IMG/VR virus record: IMGVR_UViG_3300025137_005412
Coordinates: 1-64,000 of that record
Length of the DNA: 64,000 nt
From: a virus
Reading direction: 5' to 3' (one strand)
Position 1 is the first letter of the stretch; each line of letters opens with the position of its first letter. The position numbers and the translations under genes are program-made. The notes under the pieces were generated by a model. It searched no databases and was not told where the DNA came from. It saw only the letters and a program-made list of their open reading frames with translations. Positions 24,565 through 32,884 of the stretch are shown here, one piece after another.

Positions 24565-26553
24565 ATGGTATCTATCAATAAAAAACAGGATCAGTTGTTA
24601 GCTGATTATGCCGTTGGCATGCTCAAAGATTTCTATATGAGACCGAGTGAAAAGTCTCCACAAGAAGCTTATGCTAGAGCAGCAGAAGCATGGTCAAAAT
24701 TCAATGGTAAATTAGATAAAGATCTTGCACAAAGAATTTATGATTATGCAAGTAAGAAATGGTTTATGTTTGCTTCACCTGTATTATCAAATGCACCTAA
24801 TGGTAAACCTAATGAAGATAAAGGTATGCCTATTAGTTGCTTTCTTACATATGTTCCTGATACGCTTGAAGGTTTAATTAGTCATTCATCTGAATTGAGG
24901 TGGTTATCTGTTTATGGTGGTGGTGTAGGTGGACACTGGTCAGATGTAAGAACAATATCTGATGTAGCTCCTGGTCCTATTCCATTTTTACATACCGTAG
25001 ATGCTGATATGATTGCATACAGACAAGGTAAAACACGTAAAGGTTCTTATGCTGCTTATATGGATATAAGACATCCAGACATTTTAGAATTTATGCAACT
25101 TAGAATTCCTACTGGTGATGTTCAAAGAAAAGCATTAAATATACATAATGCAGTTAATATTTCAGATGACTTTATGCAGGCAGTCATGGAAAATAAAGAT
25201 TGGGAATTTAAAGATCCTCATGATAAAAGAATTACAGATACTATGCCTGCAAGAAAAGTTTGGCAACAACTTTTAGAAACAAGATTTAGAACAGGTGAAC
25301 CATATCTAAACTTTATTGATACTGCTAATAAAGATTTACCTGAACCATTAAAGAAAAAAGGTTTAAAGATTAATGGTTCTAATCTATGTAATGAAATACA
25401 TCTGCCAACAAGCGATGATAGAACAGCCGTATGTTGTTTATCATCTTTGAATTTAGAATATTATGATGATTGGAAAGATACTACTATTGTACAAGATCTA
25501 ATCACCATGCTAGATAATGTATTAGAGTACTTTATACAAAATGCACCTGATACAATTACAAGAGCTAAATATTCTGCATCACGAGAGAGATCATTAGGTC
25601 TTGGTGCTATGGGTTTCCATTCTTACTTACAAAGAAAGGGATGTTCTTGGCAAACGGAGGTAGCTCGTGAGTATAATACTAATATATTTAAGGTAATAAA
25701 GGAGAGAGCAAATGAACAAACAGAAAAACTTGCAAAAGCAAGAGGCGAATACTTAGACGGTCATGGAAGTGGTAAACGTAATTCTCACTTATTGGCAATC
25801 GCTCCCAACGCTTCTTCTGGTATCATTCTTTCTACTTCTCCTAGTATTGAACCGTTAAAAGCAAATGCTTATACACATAGAACAAGAGCTGGTAGCTTCC
25901 TAGTAAAAAACAAATACTTAGATAAACTCTTAGAAAGTAAGAATGAGAATAAAAAAGGCGTATGGAAGAGTATTATTACTAATAAGGGTTCTGTACAACA
26001 CCTAACATTTTTATCAGATGAAGAAAAAACATTATTCAAAACAGCCGATGAACTCGATCAAAGATGGGTTGTTCAACACGCAGCTGATAGACAAAAGTTT
26101 ATTTGTCAAGGCCAAAGCGTGAATTTATTCTTTCCATCTGGTTGTGATAGATCCTATGTAAATGATGTACATTTAAAAGCATGGGAAGGTGGATTAAAAG
26201 GTTTATATTACTTAAGAACAGAATCTAAAGTAAGAGCTGAAACAATAGCTAATTCAGTTGCAAGAGTAGCTCTTGTTGATGACTCAAGGAACATTATCTA
26301 TGGTAAAGATGATTGTCCATTTTGTCATATGGCTAAAGAAGAATTCAGAATTCTAGGAATTCCTTATGACTTTATCGATATTGAAAAACTCGGTAAGTCA
26401 GCAGCGGAAGTGACTGGAAGGAAGGATGTCAAAACTGTCCCACAAATTTACTTAAAAGGTGAATATGTAGGTGGTTATGATGAGTTTATGTCTCATATAA
26501 ATAAAGGACATGAAGATAATAACGATGATGAATGTCGAGCCTGTGAGGGTTAG
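24565..26553 (+). CDS. nrdA: class I ribonucleotide reductase alpha subunit with fused glutaredoxin
   Basis: 662 aa. Core cysteines are recognisable: GMPISCFLTY (about 94), GSNLCNEIHLP (radical Cys, about 274) and AVCCLSSLNL (about 290). There is no N-terminal ATP-cone, so activity control is probably lost. After about residue 565 comes a glutaredoxin domain with YGKDDCPFCHMAKEE (CPFC, about 583-586) and VKTVPQIYLKGEYVGGYDE (TVP and GG motifs). The C-terminal tail DECRACEG holds the redox-active Cys pair beyond the glutaredoxin. It reduces NDPs to dNDPs with NrdB (26764). Confidence 0.93.
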   Translation: MVSINKKQDQLLADYAVGMLKDFYMRPSEKSPQEAYARAAEAWSKFNGKLDKDLAQRIYDYASKKWFMFASPVLSNAPNGKPNEDKGMPISCFLTYVPDTLEGLISHSSELRWLSVYGGGVGGHWSDVRTISDVAPGPIPFLHTVDADMIAYRQGKTRKGSYAAYMDIRHPDILEFMQLRIPTGDVQRKALNIHNAVNISDDFMQAVMENKDWEFKDPHDKRITDTMPARKVWQQLLETRFRTGEPYLNFIDTANKDLPEPLKKKGLKINGSNLCNEIHLPTSDDRTAVCCLSSLNLEYYDDWKDTTIVQDLITMLDNVLEYFIQNAPDTITRAKYSASRERSLGLGAMGFHSYLQRKGCSWQTEVAREYNTNIFKVIKERANEQTEKLAKARGEYLDGHGSGKRNSHLLAIAPNASSGIILSTSPSIEPLKANAYTHRTRAGSFLVKNKYLDKLLESKNENKKGVWKSIITNKGSVQHLTFLSDEEKTLFKTADELDQRWVVQHAADRQKFICQGQSVNLFFPSGCDRSYVNDVHLKAWEGGLKGLYYLRTESKVRAETIANSVARVALVDDSRNIIYGKDDCPFCHMAKEEFRILGIPYDFIDIEKLGKSAAEVTGRKDVKTVPQIYLKGEYVGGYDEFMSHINKGHEDNNDDECRACEG

Positions 26554-26573
26554 ACCAAGCGAAGGAGGATATT

Positions 26574-26750
26574 ATGGCTAAAAGCAAAGCAATTAGTTAT
26601 ACTGACGAGCTTCAAAAGATGCTTGATCGTACAATCGCTAGAGGTAATCCGAATGCACAAGATATTAAATCTTTGTGTTCTGTTATTTTTAGAATGAATG
26701 AACGTATCAAGAATCTTGAAGAGCAAATCGTCTTAGACGAAAAAAAATAA
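26574..26750 (+). CDS. 58-residue helical protein between nrdA and nrdB
   Basis: A short open frame starts at ATG 26574 behind AGGAGGAT and ends 13 nt before nrdB, whose own AGGAGG site follows. The product is charged and helical (DELQKMLDRTIARG; RMNERIKNLEEQIVLDEKK), possibly a coiled coil. Strong ribosome binding sites on both sides of this slot argue that it is a real gene co-expressed with ribonucleotide reductase. No function is recognised. Confidence 0.65.
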   Translation: MAKSKAISYTDELQKMLDRTIARGNPNAQDIKSLCSVIFRMNERIKNLEEQIVLDEKK

Positions 26751-26763
26751 ACAGGAGGATAAA

Positions 26764-27726
26764 ATGACTGTATTAGAAGACAGTAAAGCATACAAACCTT
26801 TCCATTATCCGTGGGCTGTAGAGCTTACGAAGAAACATGAAGAGGTACATTGGGTTGAGGATGAAGCTGAGCTATCTGAGGATGTTCAAGATTGGCGTAC
26901 TAAATTATCAAAACAAGAAAAAGACTTTATTGTGAATGTATTGCGGTTATTTACTCAGTCAGATGTCCAGGTAGGTGCTAACTATCATGACTTTCTTATT
27001 CCAAAGATGAGAAACAATGAAGTTAGAACTATGCTTGCATCATTTGCTGGTAGAGAAGGTGTTCATCAAAGAGCTTATGCTCTTTTAAATGATACACTAG
27101 GTTTACCTGAATCAGAATTTCATAAATTCTTAGAGTTCAGTGAGATGTCAGATAAGTTAGACTTTATGGCTAACAACAATATCACATCTCATACTGGTCT
27201 AGCATTAGCGCTAGCACAGTCTGTATTCAATGAAGGTATGAGTCTGTTTGCATCTTTCGTAATGCTACTTAATTTCCAACGTTTCGGTAAAATGAAAGGT
27301 ATGGGTACAATTGTTGAGTGGTCTATTAGAGATGAAACACTTCACGTTCAAGGTAATGCTAAATTATTTAGAACATTCTGTGAAGAGCATCCACGTATTG
27401 TGAATGATGAACTAAAATCTAAAATTTATCAAATGGCAAGAAATGCTGTTAAGTTAGAAGATAGATTTATTGATCTTGCTTATGATAATAACAAAGTCGA
27501 AGGACTTGCTATTGATGAAGTAAAACAATACATCAGGCACATCGCTGATAGAAGACTATTACAATTAGGATTAAAGGCTAAATTCAAAGCTAAAGAAAAT
27601 CCACTTCCATGGTTAGATTGGGTACTCAATGGAGTATCTCATGATAATTTCTTTGAGAAAAGAGTGACTGAATATTCAGTTAACGGTATGGACGGTGATT
27701 GGGGTTGGAAAGAAAGAGCTGCTTAA
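26764..27726 (+). CDS. nrdB: class I ribonucleotide reductase beta subunit
   Basis: 320 aa, shorter than E. coli NrdB (375) but complete in core motifs. Di-iron ligands appear in order: QSDVQVGANYHDFL region, FAGREGVHQRAYALL (Glu-x2-His, about 96-99), NEGMSLFASFVMLLNF and RDETLHVQGNAKLF (Glu-x2-His, about 192-195). The C terminus supplies the peptide for NrdA docking. It is the last gene of the rightward replication/nucleotide block and converges with the leftward oxygenase island. Confidence 0.93.
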   Translation: MTVLEDSKAYKPFHYPWAVELTKKHEEVHWVEDEAELSEDVQDWRTKLSKQEKDFIVNVLRLFTQSDVQVGANYHDFLIPKMRNNEVRTMLASFAGREGVHQRAYALLNDTLGLPESEFHKFLEFSEMSDKLDFMANNNITSHTGLALALAQSVFNEGMSLFASFVMLLNFQRFGKMKGMGTIVEWSIRDETLHVQGNAKLFRTFCEEHPRIVNDELKSKIYQMARNAVKLEDRFIDLAYDNNKVEGLAIDEVKQYIRHIADRRLLQLGLKAKFKAKENPLPWLDWVLNGVSHDNFFEKRVTEYSVNGMDGDWGWKERAA

Positions 27727-28409
27727 ATATAATCTGTCAGATCTTGATCTGTAGTTATAGTAGCCGCCAATCTTGGCATTCTCCAACCATCATTCAATAC
27801 TTGATGTGGAATATCTACTCTTAGCAAGGTGGCCTTATCCAAGGTCATCTCTGCTATTTTATCACACTCATTCGGTGTATAAGTTCTAAACATTTTCTGT
27901 TGAGGTTCTTTTTCTTTATGTGGTTTCCACCATATAGTTCTTGATTTTTCACAATTAAAGATAGGTATATTAATACGAGTCTTGATAGGCCAAGGTGGAA
28001 AGTCTTCATAATAAAATTCATGTTTAGGATCCATTCTAAATCTTTGTGATTTTAAATCCATTACAATATCATCAGAATGTATAGGTGAATCTTTTTGCCA
28101 TAAACAAAAGAATGCTACATTAACAACTTTACCATATTCTTGTAATGATTTTTGTAGTGTAGGACATTCATCTAACATATCTTGATAAACATCTGGATAT
28201 GAGTTTCTCCAGAATCCAGCATTCTCCTGTAATTCCTTAACAAACTTATCAACCATTATTGCCTTAGCAATTGATTGTGCAGTATTCACTGCTCGGTACA
28301 AACCTGGATGTAAATTCTGTGTATAGTTCTGTAGCTCAGATATGACTTTATCTAAATCTGGTATATCTATTTTTTTATATGGTAAGTCTGTCTTCATCTT
28401 TGAATCCAA
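27723..28409 (-). CDS. 2OG-Fe(II) oxygenase-like protein, island copy A
   Basis: 228 aa; ATG 28397 is an alternative start. The jelly-roll metal motif is SPIHSDDIVMDL (His-x-Asp), followed by IKTRINIPIFNCEKSRTIWW. The distal part is LLRVDIPHQVLNDGWRMPRLAATI, carrying the second His (PHQV) and a downstream Arg. The whole set resembles its neighbour at 28375. The family hydroxylates proteins, nucleic acids or small molecules; the substrate cannot be read. It overlaps nrdB's stop codon by 4 nt on the opposite strand and copy B by 35 nt. Confidence 0.65.
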   Translation of the reverse strand: MDSKMKTDLPYKKIDIPDLDKVISELQNYTQNLHPGLYRAVNTAQSIAKAIMVDKFVKELQENAGFWRNSYPDVYQDMLDECPTLQKSLQEYGKVVNVAFFCLWQKDSPIHSDDIVMDLKSQRFRMDPKHEFYYEDFPPWPIKTRINIPIFNCEKSRTIWWKPHKEKEPQQKMFRTYTPNECDKIAEMTLDKATLLRVDIPHQVLNDGWRMPRLAATITTDQDLTDYI

Positions 28410-29199
28410 TTGTTGCTGCTACTCTTGGAAATCTCCATTTATCTTCATCAATAACCACCTGATGTGGTTCATTTACTCTTATGATTGTAGGTCTTTTTAA
28501 TTCTACTCTTGATACTTCAGTCACATCTTTCTCATCAAAAGTATTATAATGTGTACCATCTGGTACAAATACTTTTTTACCATCAGCAGTTTTTAAACCT
28601 GCATATTCTGGTATGTGTGATTTGCCGCTTACAGTTTGTTTTTCACCTGTAAGATGTTCACCATACATTGTACCCATTACCATTCTTAATGATTCAGCAT
28701 TTTCCATCTTCTTTAAATCTATTGGCTTAGCGATAGGTAAGATTTTATTTACTCCATCGTATGAAGCAATACTTGGTACGTCATGAGCTACAAACCATCT
28801 GGTGTGTGTTAAATCACAGTTCTGAATAGGAATATTAATTCTTTTAGTAGCTTCTGGTAAACCATCACCTACAGCATCATAATTATCTGTATGTATAGAA
28901 CAATCTCTAGATAACATTACAAAGAAACCTACACTTCTAATCTCACCAAAGAGTGGTTCAAACATATCCCATAAAGTTGGACAAAGATTTCTTAAACCTA
29001 CATACGGTTCAGGCCAACATCTTCTCCATATTGGTTTACCCATACCAAGAGAAATTTCAGGTCTTGTCTTTGTAGTAAATTCAAACATCTCATCTCTGAC
29101 TTTTTCCCATCCAGGTATATCTAGTTCTCTATAATATTTGTAGTTCTTTGTATAGTCTTCAATATCTAGATTAGTCTTAAGATCTTCATATTCTTTCAT
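28375..29199 (-). CDS. 2OG-Fe(II) oxygenase-like protein, island copy B
   Basis: 274 aa, a paralogue of copy A. CSIHTDNYDAVGDGLPE gives His-x-Asp (about 107-109), then ATKRINIPIQNCDLTHTRWF. The end has IIRVNEPHQVVIDEDKWRFP and RVAATIGF for the distal His and Arg. An insertion of about 60 residues between the two halves (SLRMVMGTMYGEHLTGEK and following) distinguishes it. It is transcribed leftward, coupled to copy C by a 14-nt overlap. Function is unspecified hydroxylation. Confidence 0.65.
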   Translation of the reverse strand: MKEYEDLKTNLDIEDYTKNYKYYRELDIPGWEKVRDEMFEFTTKTRPEISLGMGKPIWRRCWPEPYVGLRNLCPTLWDMFEPLFGEIRSVGFFVMLSRDCSIHTDNYDAVGDGLPEATKRINIPIQNCDLTHTRWFVAHDVPSIASYDGVNKILPIAKPIDLKKMENAESLRMVMGTMYGEHLTGEKQTVSGKSHIPEYAGLKTADGKKVFVPDGTHYNTFDEKDVTEVSRVELKRPTIIRVNEPHQVVIDEDKWRFPRVAATIGFKDEDRLTI

Positions 29200-29977
29200 A
29201 GTCTATTTCCTCATCTAATGATTTATTTAATTCTGTATTGGCACCTTTACATTCAGGTAAACCGACTCTTTCTCTTTCCATATCCATCATCCATATAACT
29301 CTATATTCATCAGTCAAATTACAAGCACTATGAACATATTCATCATTAAATCCAAACGGTCCATCTTTCCAATAAATTGGCTTGCCATTAATTTCTAAAA
29401 AGCATCTACCTTCAGGAATAAAAATAGGTAGATGTATTCTTACTCTATTAGAACCTATATTTGTAGCACCAGTATGTCTTGATAGTATTGCACCTGGTTT
29501 TAACATAACATAATCCATAATTGGGCAATCATCACCAAACTTTTTAAGTAGGCTAGCTGCGGTAGGAAATCTTTTGTTTACCCATATCATTGGTGCAGGA
29601 TCACTTATCTTATCTGGTCCATCAGAAAAATATTTTATCTGTGTACTAGTCCAACCACTATAATCTGTTTCACCATTTACTTTAACAGCATCTTTTAAAG
29701 CATACCTAGCTTCTTTTGGCGGTGCCCATCTTTCATTTTGAAAATTATATTGTTGTATAGTTCTAGGTTTAGCATTTTCAAATCCTTCTTGTTTAACTAC
29801 ATCGGCTATAGTTTGATTTTCATTTCTCAAGAAATCCTCTCTTAAAGCTTCTTGAAATGTTAGTAGATAATCTAAAAAATTATCAAACTCAGTCTTAGTA
29901 TCATACTGATTGTGTAAGAAGTATTGATCCTCAGGCTGGTACATCTCTTGGTTTCCAATCAATTGGTTTAAATTCAC
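29186..29977 (-). CDS. aspartyl/asparaginyl beta-hydroxylase-like protein, island copy C
   Basis: 263 aa. The C-terminal half matches the AspH family: MLKPGAILSRHTGATNIGSN, VRIHLPIFIPEGRCFLEING and GPFGFNDEYVHSACNLTDE, with first His (SRHTG), Arg in RIHLP and second His (YVHSA) in the expected order. The AspH metal site uses two His without an Asp, which fits. The N-terminal 110 residues are unrelated. It may hydroxylate a protein side chain. It is the clearest hydroxylase of the island. Confidence 0.78.
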   Translation of the reverse strand: MNLNQLIGNQEMYQPEDQYFLHNQYDTKTEFDNFLDYLLTFQEALREDFLRNENQTIADVVKQEGFENAKPRTIQQYNFQNERWAPPKEARYALKDAVKVNGETDYSGWTSTQIKYFSDGPDKISDPAPMIWVNKRFPTAASLLKKFGDDCPIMDYVMLKPGAILSRHTGATNIGSNRVRIHLPIFIPEGRCFLEINGKPIYWKDGPFGFNDEYVHSACNLTDEYRVIWMMDMERERVGLPECKGANTELNKSLDEEIDYERI

Positions 29978-30260
29978 TAAGATGCTTTAATCTTAATCTC
30001 AAATGTATCATATCATTTATACAATCAGGGCAATTTCTCTGTTGCCATTGTAATAGGAATTCCTGCATCTTAGCTTCATTCTTCTTTACACTTTCAAAGA
30101 TAACATCTTTGTGTAAGTCATTCTCTTTATATTCTTTTATAAGAGTGGATGAGCCGTAATACTTTTTGAATTGCTTATCTGGTTTACCTGAATAGCCGAT
30201 ATAATACCTGCCATCTGGAAAATAGGTGCAATAAACTCTGTGAATTTTTTTAGTCGCCAT
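29931..30260 (-). CDS. GIY-YIG domain nuclease-like protein
   Basis: 109 aa. KIHRVYCTYFPDGRYYIGYS followed by KQFKKYYGSSTLIKEY matches the GIY-YIG core (here Y-C...YYIGYS) with the conserved G-S-S segment; a downstream Glu is in NEAKMQEFLLQW. Such small proteins in T4-like phages are often free-standing homing or nicking nucleases. It is first in the leftward operon, with a late promoter 29 nt upstream. It may have carried or marked the island's insertion. Confidence 0.72.
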   Translation of the reverse strand: MATKKIHRVYCTYFPDGRYYIGYSGKPDKQFKKYYGSSTLIKEYKENDLHKDVIFESVKKNEAKMQEFLLQWQQRNCPDCINDMIHLRLRLKHLSEFKPIDWKPRDVPA

Positions 30261-30283
30261 TTGAAATAATCTCCATAATATAG

Positions 30284-30289
30284 TATTAT
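30284..30289 (+). promoter_or_regulatory. -10-like TATTAT 6 nt before ATG 30296
   Basis: AGTATTATATTTATATG gives a TATTAT whose end is 6 nt before the cupin start. No ribosome binding site lies between. It overlaps the late promoter of the opposite strand. Confidence 0.35.
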
Positions 30290-30296
30290 ATTTATA
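30289..30296 (-). promoter_or_regulatory. T4-type late promoter (TATAAATA), leftward
   Basis: Read on the minus strand, TATAAATA ends 29 nt before the GIY-YIG start codon, with GGAG as ribosome binding site in between. It faces the 27.7-30.3 kb oxygenase island and shares bases with the start of the rightward cupin gene, so the two divergent units may compete. Confidence 0.6.
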
Positions 30297-30649
30297 TGAG
30301 TATCAAAGCTGGAAAAATTTGGGGTCAAACAGAGCTAATTCATGCGAATGGCGTGCTTGAATTCCACCGCATAGAATACAAAGCGGGATATAAATGTAGT
30401 GAACATGAACATCAATTCAAATGGAATGGCTTCTTTGTTGAGTCAGGAAAAATGTTGATAAGAGTTTGGCAAGAAGATCAAGAAGGTCTTGTTGATGAAA
30501 CTATCTTAGGTCCAGGAGAATTTACGCAAGTAAAACCTGGTAAGATACACCAATTTGAAGGTATTGAAGATGGTGTAGCTTTTGAGTTATATTGGGCAGA
30601 GTTCAATCATAATGATATTATAAGAAGAACTGTAGGAACTAAAACATAA
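30296..30649 (+). CDS. cupin-domain protein
   Basis: 117 aa. YKAGYKCSEHEHQFKWNGFF gives the first cupin motif (H-x-H), and GEFTQVKPGKIHQFEG the second with its His. The fold binds a metal. The sequence resembles small sugar-related or regulatory cupins, but no specific enzyme is recognisable. Its start is preceded by a -10-like box and not by a Shine-Dalgarno sequence. It ends 1 nt into the next gene. Confidence 0.65.
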   Translation: MSIKAGKIWGQTELIHANGVLEFHRIEYKAGYKCSEHEHQFKWNGFFVESGKMLIRVWQEDQEGLVDETILGPGEFTQVKPGKIHQFEGIEDGVAFELYWAEFNHNDIIRRTVGTKT

Positions 30650-30891
30650 TGGGTAAATTTTTAAAAACATCTATGGATGAAAAAGTAATTCACTATCTAG
30701 CAATTGAACTACACAAGCTAGATCCTGATAACGATACATTAAATAGATTAAAGTCAATGCAAAATGACAATGGCTTTGAATTAGATAAAGTACTAAAAGA
30801 ATATGACAAAACGAAAACCTATCCAACGCATTACAATACCGATGGTACATGGAAAAACCCGCCAGGCAAAAGTACTATTTGGCCAGGATAG
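30649..30891 (+). CDS. small unknown protein after the cupin
   Basis: 80 aa, coupled by a 1-nt overlap. It is helical in the first half (IHYLAIELHKLDPDNDTLNRLK) with a Pro/Trp/Gly-rich end (WKNPPGKSTIWPG). A second frame (30803-30967) overlaps its 3' end. No function is recognised. Confidence 0.45.
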   Translation: MGKFLKTSMDEKVIHYLAIELHKLDPDNDTLNRLKSMQNDNGFELDKVLKEYDKTKTYPTHYNTDGTWKNPPGKSTIWPG

Positions 30892-30967
30892 TCCATACGG
30901 TCATAAAGTAGAAAAAGACAAAACAAAAGTAATACCACGAAAATCTAAATATAACAAAAAGTTATAA
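30803..30967 (+). CDS. 54-residue basic protein (overlapping frame)
   Basis: ATG 30803 opens a frame of 54 codons ending at TAA 30965-30967, overlapping the previous gene by 89 nt. It is strongly basic (KRKPIQRIT; KVIPRKSKYNKKL) with FGQDSPYGHKVEKDK in the middle. The length, charge and position past the previous stop suggest a real small nucleic-acid-binding gene. AAAAGA is a weak ribosome binding site, so confidence is moderate. Confidence 0.45.
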   Translation: MTKRKPIQRITIPMVHGKTRQAKVLFGQDSPYGHKVEKDKTKVIPRKSKYNKKL

Positions 30968-31048
30968 AAGGAATAATCTTTAGATCAATGCCAGTTTGTC
31001 ACACTATATAAGTGATAAATTATTTTAACCCGATTATATATCTAGTAA

Positions 31049-31192
31049 ATGACAATGACCTTTAAAAAATACAAAGCTGAACATCCGAAAATTTGCCGAT
31101 TCTGTGAAGTAGCTCGCGATATTAGTATCCTAGTTGGTACTATATTCATGCCACTTCTACTCGCAATGATCGGACACTACAGCTACTACTGA
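31049..31192 (+). CDS. 47-residue protein with CRFC motif and hydrophobic C terminus
   Basis: ATG 31049 begins a frame that ends at TGA 31190-31192. The product has CRFC near residue 16-19, followed by a hydrophobic stretch (ISILVGTIFMPLLLAMIG) of about 18 residues. A single membrane helix with an N-terminal Cys pair is likely. It has no good ribosome binding site, and a TATATAT-rich -10-like region lies directly upstream. The gaps around it (30968-31048 and 31193-31236) hold nothing else I can identify. Confidence 0.4.
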   Translation: MTMTFKKYKAEHPKICRFCEVARDISILVGTIFMPLLLAMIGHYSYY

Positions 31193-31236
31193 CCAAGCTA
31201 TACTGAATAGCTAACAAAAAAATAGGGGCACATAGG

Positions 31237-31244
31237 TATAAATA
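31237..31244 (+). promoter_or_regulatory. T4-type late promoter (GGTATAAATATA)
   Basis: Exact TATAAATA, 59 nt before the hsp20 start. The same extended GGTATAAATATA occurs at 31755-31766 before uvsX. Confidence 0.65.
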
Positions 31245-31303
31245 TAATAGACTTGCTGATAATCAGGAGTCTTTTGTAAACTTGCTTTAATAAGGAGGAA
31301 ACT

Positions 31304-31732
31304 ATGAACGCAATTACATTCCCACGATCGGCCTTTATCGGATTCGATCAACTCTTCAACGAACTAGAATCATCTGTATGGAAAGACACACAGTCTTATC
31401 CACCACACAACATCATTAAGATTAGTGAAGAAAAATTTGCTATCGAATTGGCTGTTGCTGGATTTAGTATGGATGCAATCGATATTACTGTCAAAGACGG
31501 TGAGTTGTTTGTTGCAGGCAAAGCTGAAAAGAAAGATAAGAACTATGTACACAAAGGTATTAGTTCAAGACACTTTCAAAAAGCTTTTAAACTTCAAGAA
31601 CATGTTGAAGTCACTGATGCCAATTTATCTGATGGTATTTTAAGCATCTCTTTGGAACTAAAAGTTCCTGAAGAGAAGAAGCCAAAGTCTATTAAGATTA
31701 ATAAAGGCGAGCCTGAATATCTGAAAGGATAA
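31304..31732 (+). CDS. hsp20: small heat shock protein Hsp20
   Basis: 142 aa, with AAGGAGGAAA just upstream. The alpha-crystallin domain spans about 35-125: KISEEKFAIELAVAGFSMDAI, GELFVAGKAEKK, HKGISSRHFQKAFKLQEHVE, ANLSDGILSISLELKVPEEKKP. The N terminus (FDQLFNELE) and the I-x-I-like end (SIKI) are typical. It is an ATP-independent chaperone and is widespread in T4-like marine phages, probably assisting virion assembly. The late promoter upstream agrees with that. Confidence 0.9.
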   Translation: MNAITFPRSAFIGFDQLFNELESSVWKDTQSYPPHNIIKISEEKFAIELAVAGFSMDAIDITVKDGELFVAGKAEKKDKNYVHKGISSRHFQKAFKLQEHVEVTDANLSDGILSISLELKVPEEKKPKSIKINKGEPEYLKG

Positions 31733-31756
31733 TCAAAAAAAAATCTCTAGTAGTGG

Positions 31757-31764
31757 TATAAATA
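31757..31764 (+). promoter_or_regulatory. T4-type late promoter (GGTATAAATATA)
   Basis: Exact TATAAATA between hsp20 and uvsX, 49 nt before the uvsX ATG. Its presence before a recombination gene suggests that uvsX is also expressed late. Confidence 0.6.
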
Positions 31765-31813
31765 TATCATGGAGTTGGTATACTCTTCATAAAACAACCA
31801 ACAAAGGAATATT

Positions 31814-32884
31814 ATGTCACTACTAGAAAAACTCAAAAAAACGTCAACGGTAAAATCAACAGCCGTTCTTGCTGAATCAGCATTATTCAACAAAAAAGAT
31901 ATGGTCCCAACAGATATACCTGTTGTTAACATTGCACTATCTGGAAAAGTTGAAGGTGGTCTTACTTCAGGCCTTACAATACTTGCTGGTCCATCAAAAC
32001 ATTTCAAATCAAACTTAGCTTTACTTATGGCTTCTGCATATCTTAGAAAATATGAAGATGCTGTATGTCTATTATATGATACAGAATTCGGTATCACACC
32101 TGAATATCTTCAAAGTATGAATGTAGATCCTAAAAGATGTATGCATACACCAATAGAACATGTAGAACAACTTAAGTTTGATATTACAAAACAATTAGAA
32201 CAAATTGACAAAGGCGATAAGGTCATTATACTTATTGATTCAGTTGGTAATTTAGCTTCAAAGAAAGAACTTGAAGATGCACTTGATGGTAAGTCAGTTG
32301 CTGATATGTCAAGAGCTAAAGCAATTAAATCTTTATTTAGAATAATTACACCTTACCTAACAACAAGAGATATACCATTAGTTGCGGTAAATCATACATA
32401 TAAAGAGATTGGCATGTTCCCTAAAGACATTATGTCTGGTGGTTCAGGTATTTACTACTCAGCCAATCAAATATTATTTATGGGTAGGCAACAAGAAAAA
32501 GATGGTACAGAAATCTCAGGTTATAACTTTATGATGGGTGTTGAAAAATCTAGATTTGTAAGAGAAAAAACAAGACTTCCATTATCAATATCATGGGAAG
32601 GTGGCATTAACAAATGGTCAGGCCTTCTTGATATCGGACTAGAACTTGGATGGATTACTAAACCATCTGTTGGTTGGTTCGAAGGTACTAATCCTAATAC
32701 AGGTGAAGTATTTTTAAAGAAAAGACGAGCAGAAACTAATTCATCAGAGTATTGGCTACCATTACTTAAGTCTGGTTTTAGTGATGCTATTGAAAAAAGA
32801 TATGCAATTGGTTCTATTCAATCAGTAGTGGAGGAAAATGTCGAAGTTGTCGAAGAAGATTCAACCGTTGATAACGATCAATGA
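31814..32884 (+). CDS. uvsX: UvsX recombinase (RecA-like)
   Basis: 356 aa (T4 UvsX 391). After a short N-terminal helix come TILAGPSKHFKSNLAL (Walker A-like, T4-type G-x4-x-K-S, about 55-70), VCLLYDTEFGI, VIILIDSVGNLASKKE (Walker B, about 137-152) and LVAVNHTYKEIGMFP. The C-terminal region is acidic. It forms filaments for strand exchange and recombination-dependent replication. AAGGAA precedes the start. It overlaps the following oxygenase-like gene by 47 nt. Confidence 0.92.
   Translation: MSLLEKLKKTSTVKSTAVLAESALFNKKDMVPTDIPVVNIALSGKVEGGLTSGLTILAGPSKHFKSNLALLMASAYLRKYEDAVCLLYDTEFGITPEYLQSMNVDPKRCMHTPIEHVEQLKFDITKQLEQIDKGDKVIILIDSVGNLASKKELEDALDGKSVADMSRAKAIKSLFRIITPYLTTRDIPLVAVNHTYKEIGMFPKDIMSGGSGIYYSANQILFMGRQQEKDGTEISGYNFMMGVEKSRFVREKTRLPLSISWEGGINKWSGLLDIGLELGWITKPSVGWFEGTNPNTGEVFLKKRRAETNSSEYWLPLLKSGFSDAIEKRYAIGSIQSVVEENVEVVEEDSTVDNDQ

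Noticed and set aside
29931-30260. Intron or intein associated with the GIY-YIG gene
   Set aside because: No interrupted gene is found on either side; nrdB and the neighbours are intact, so it is treated as free-standing.
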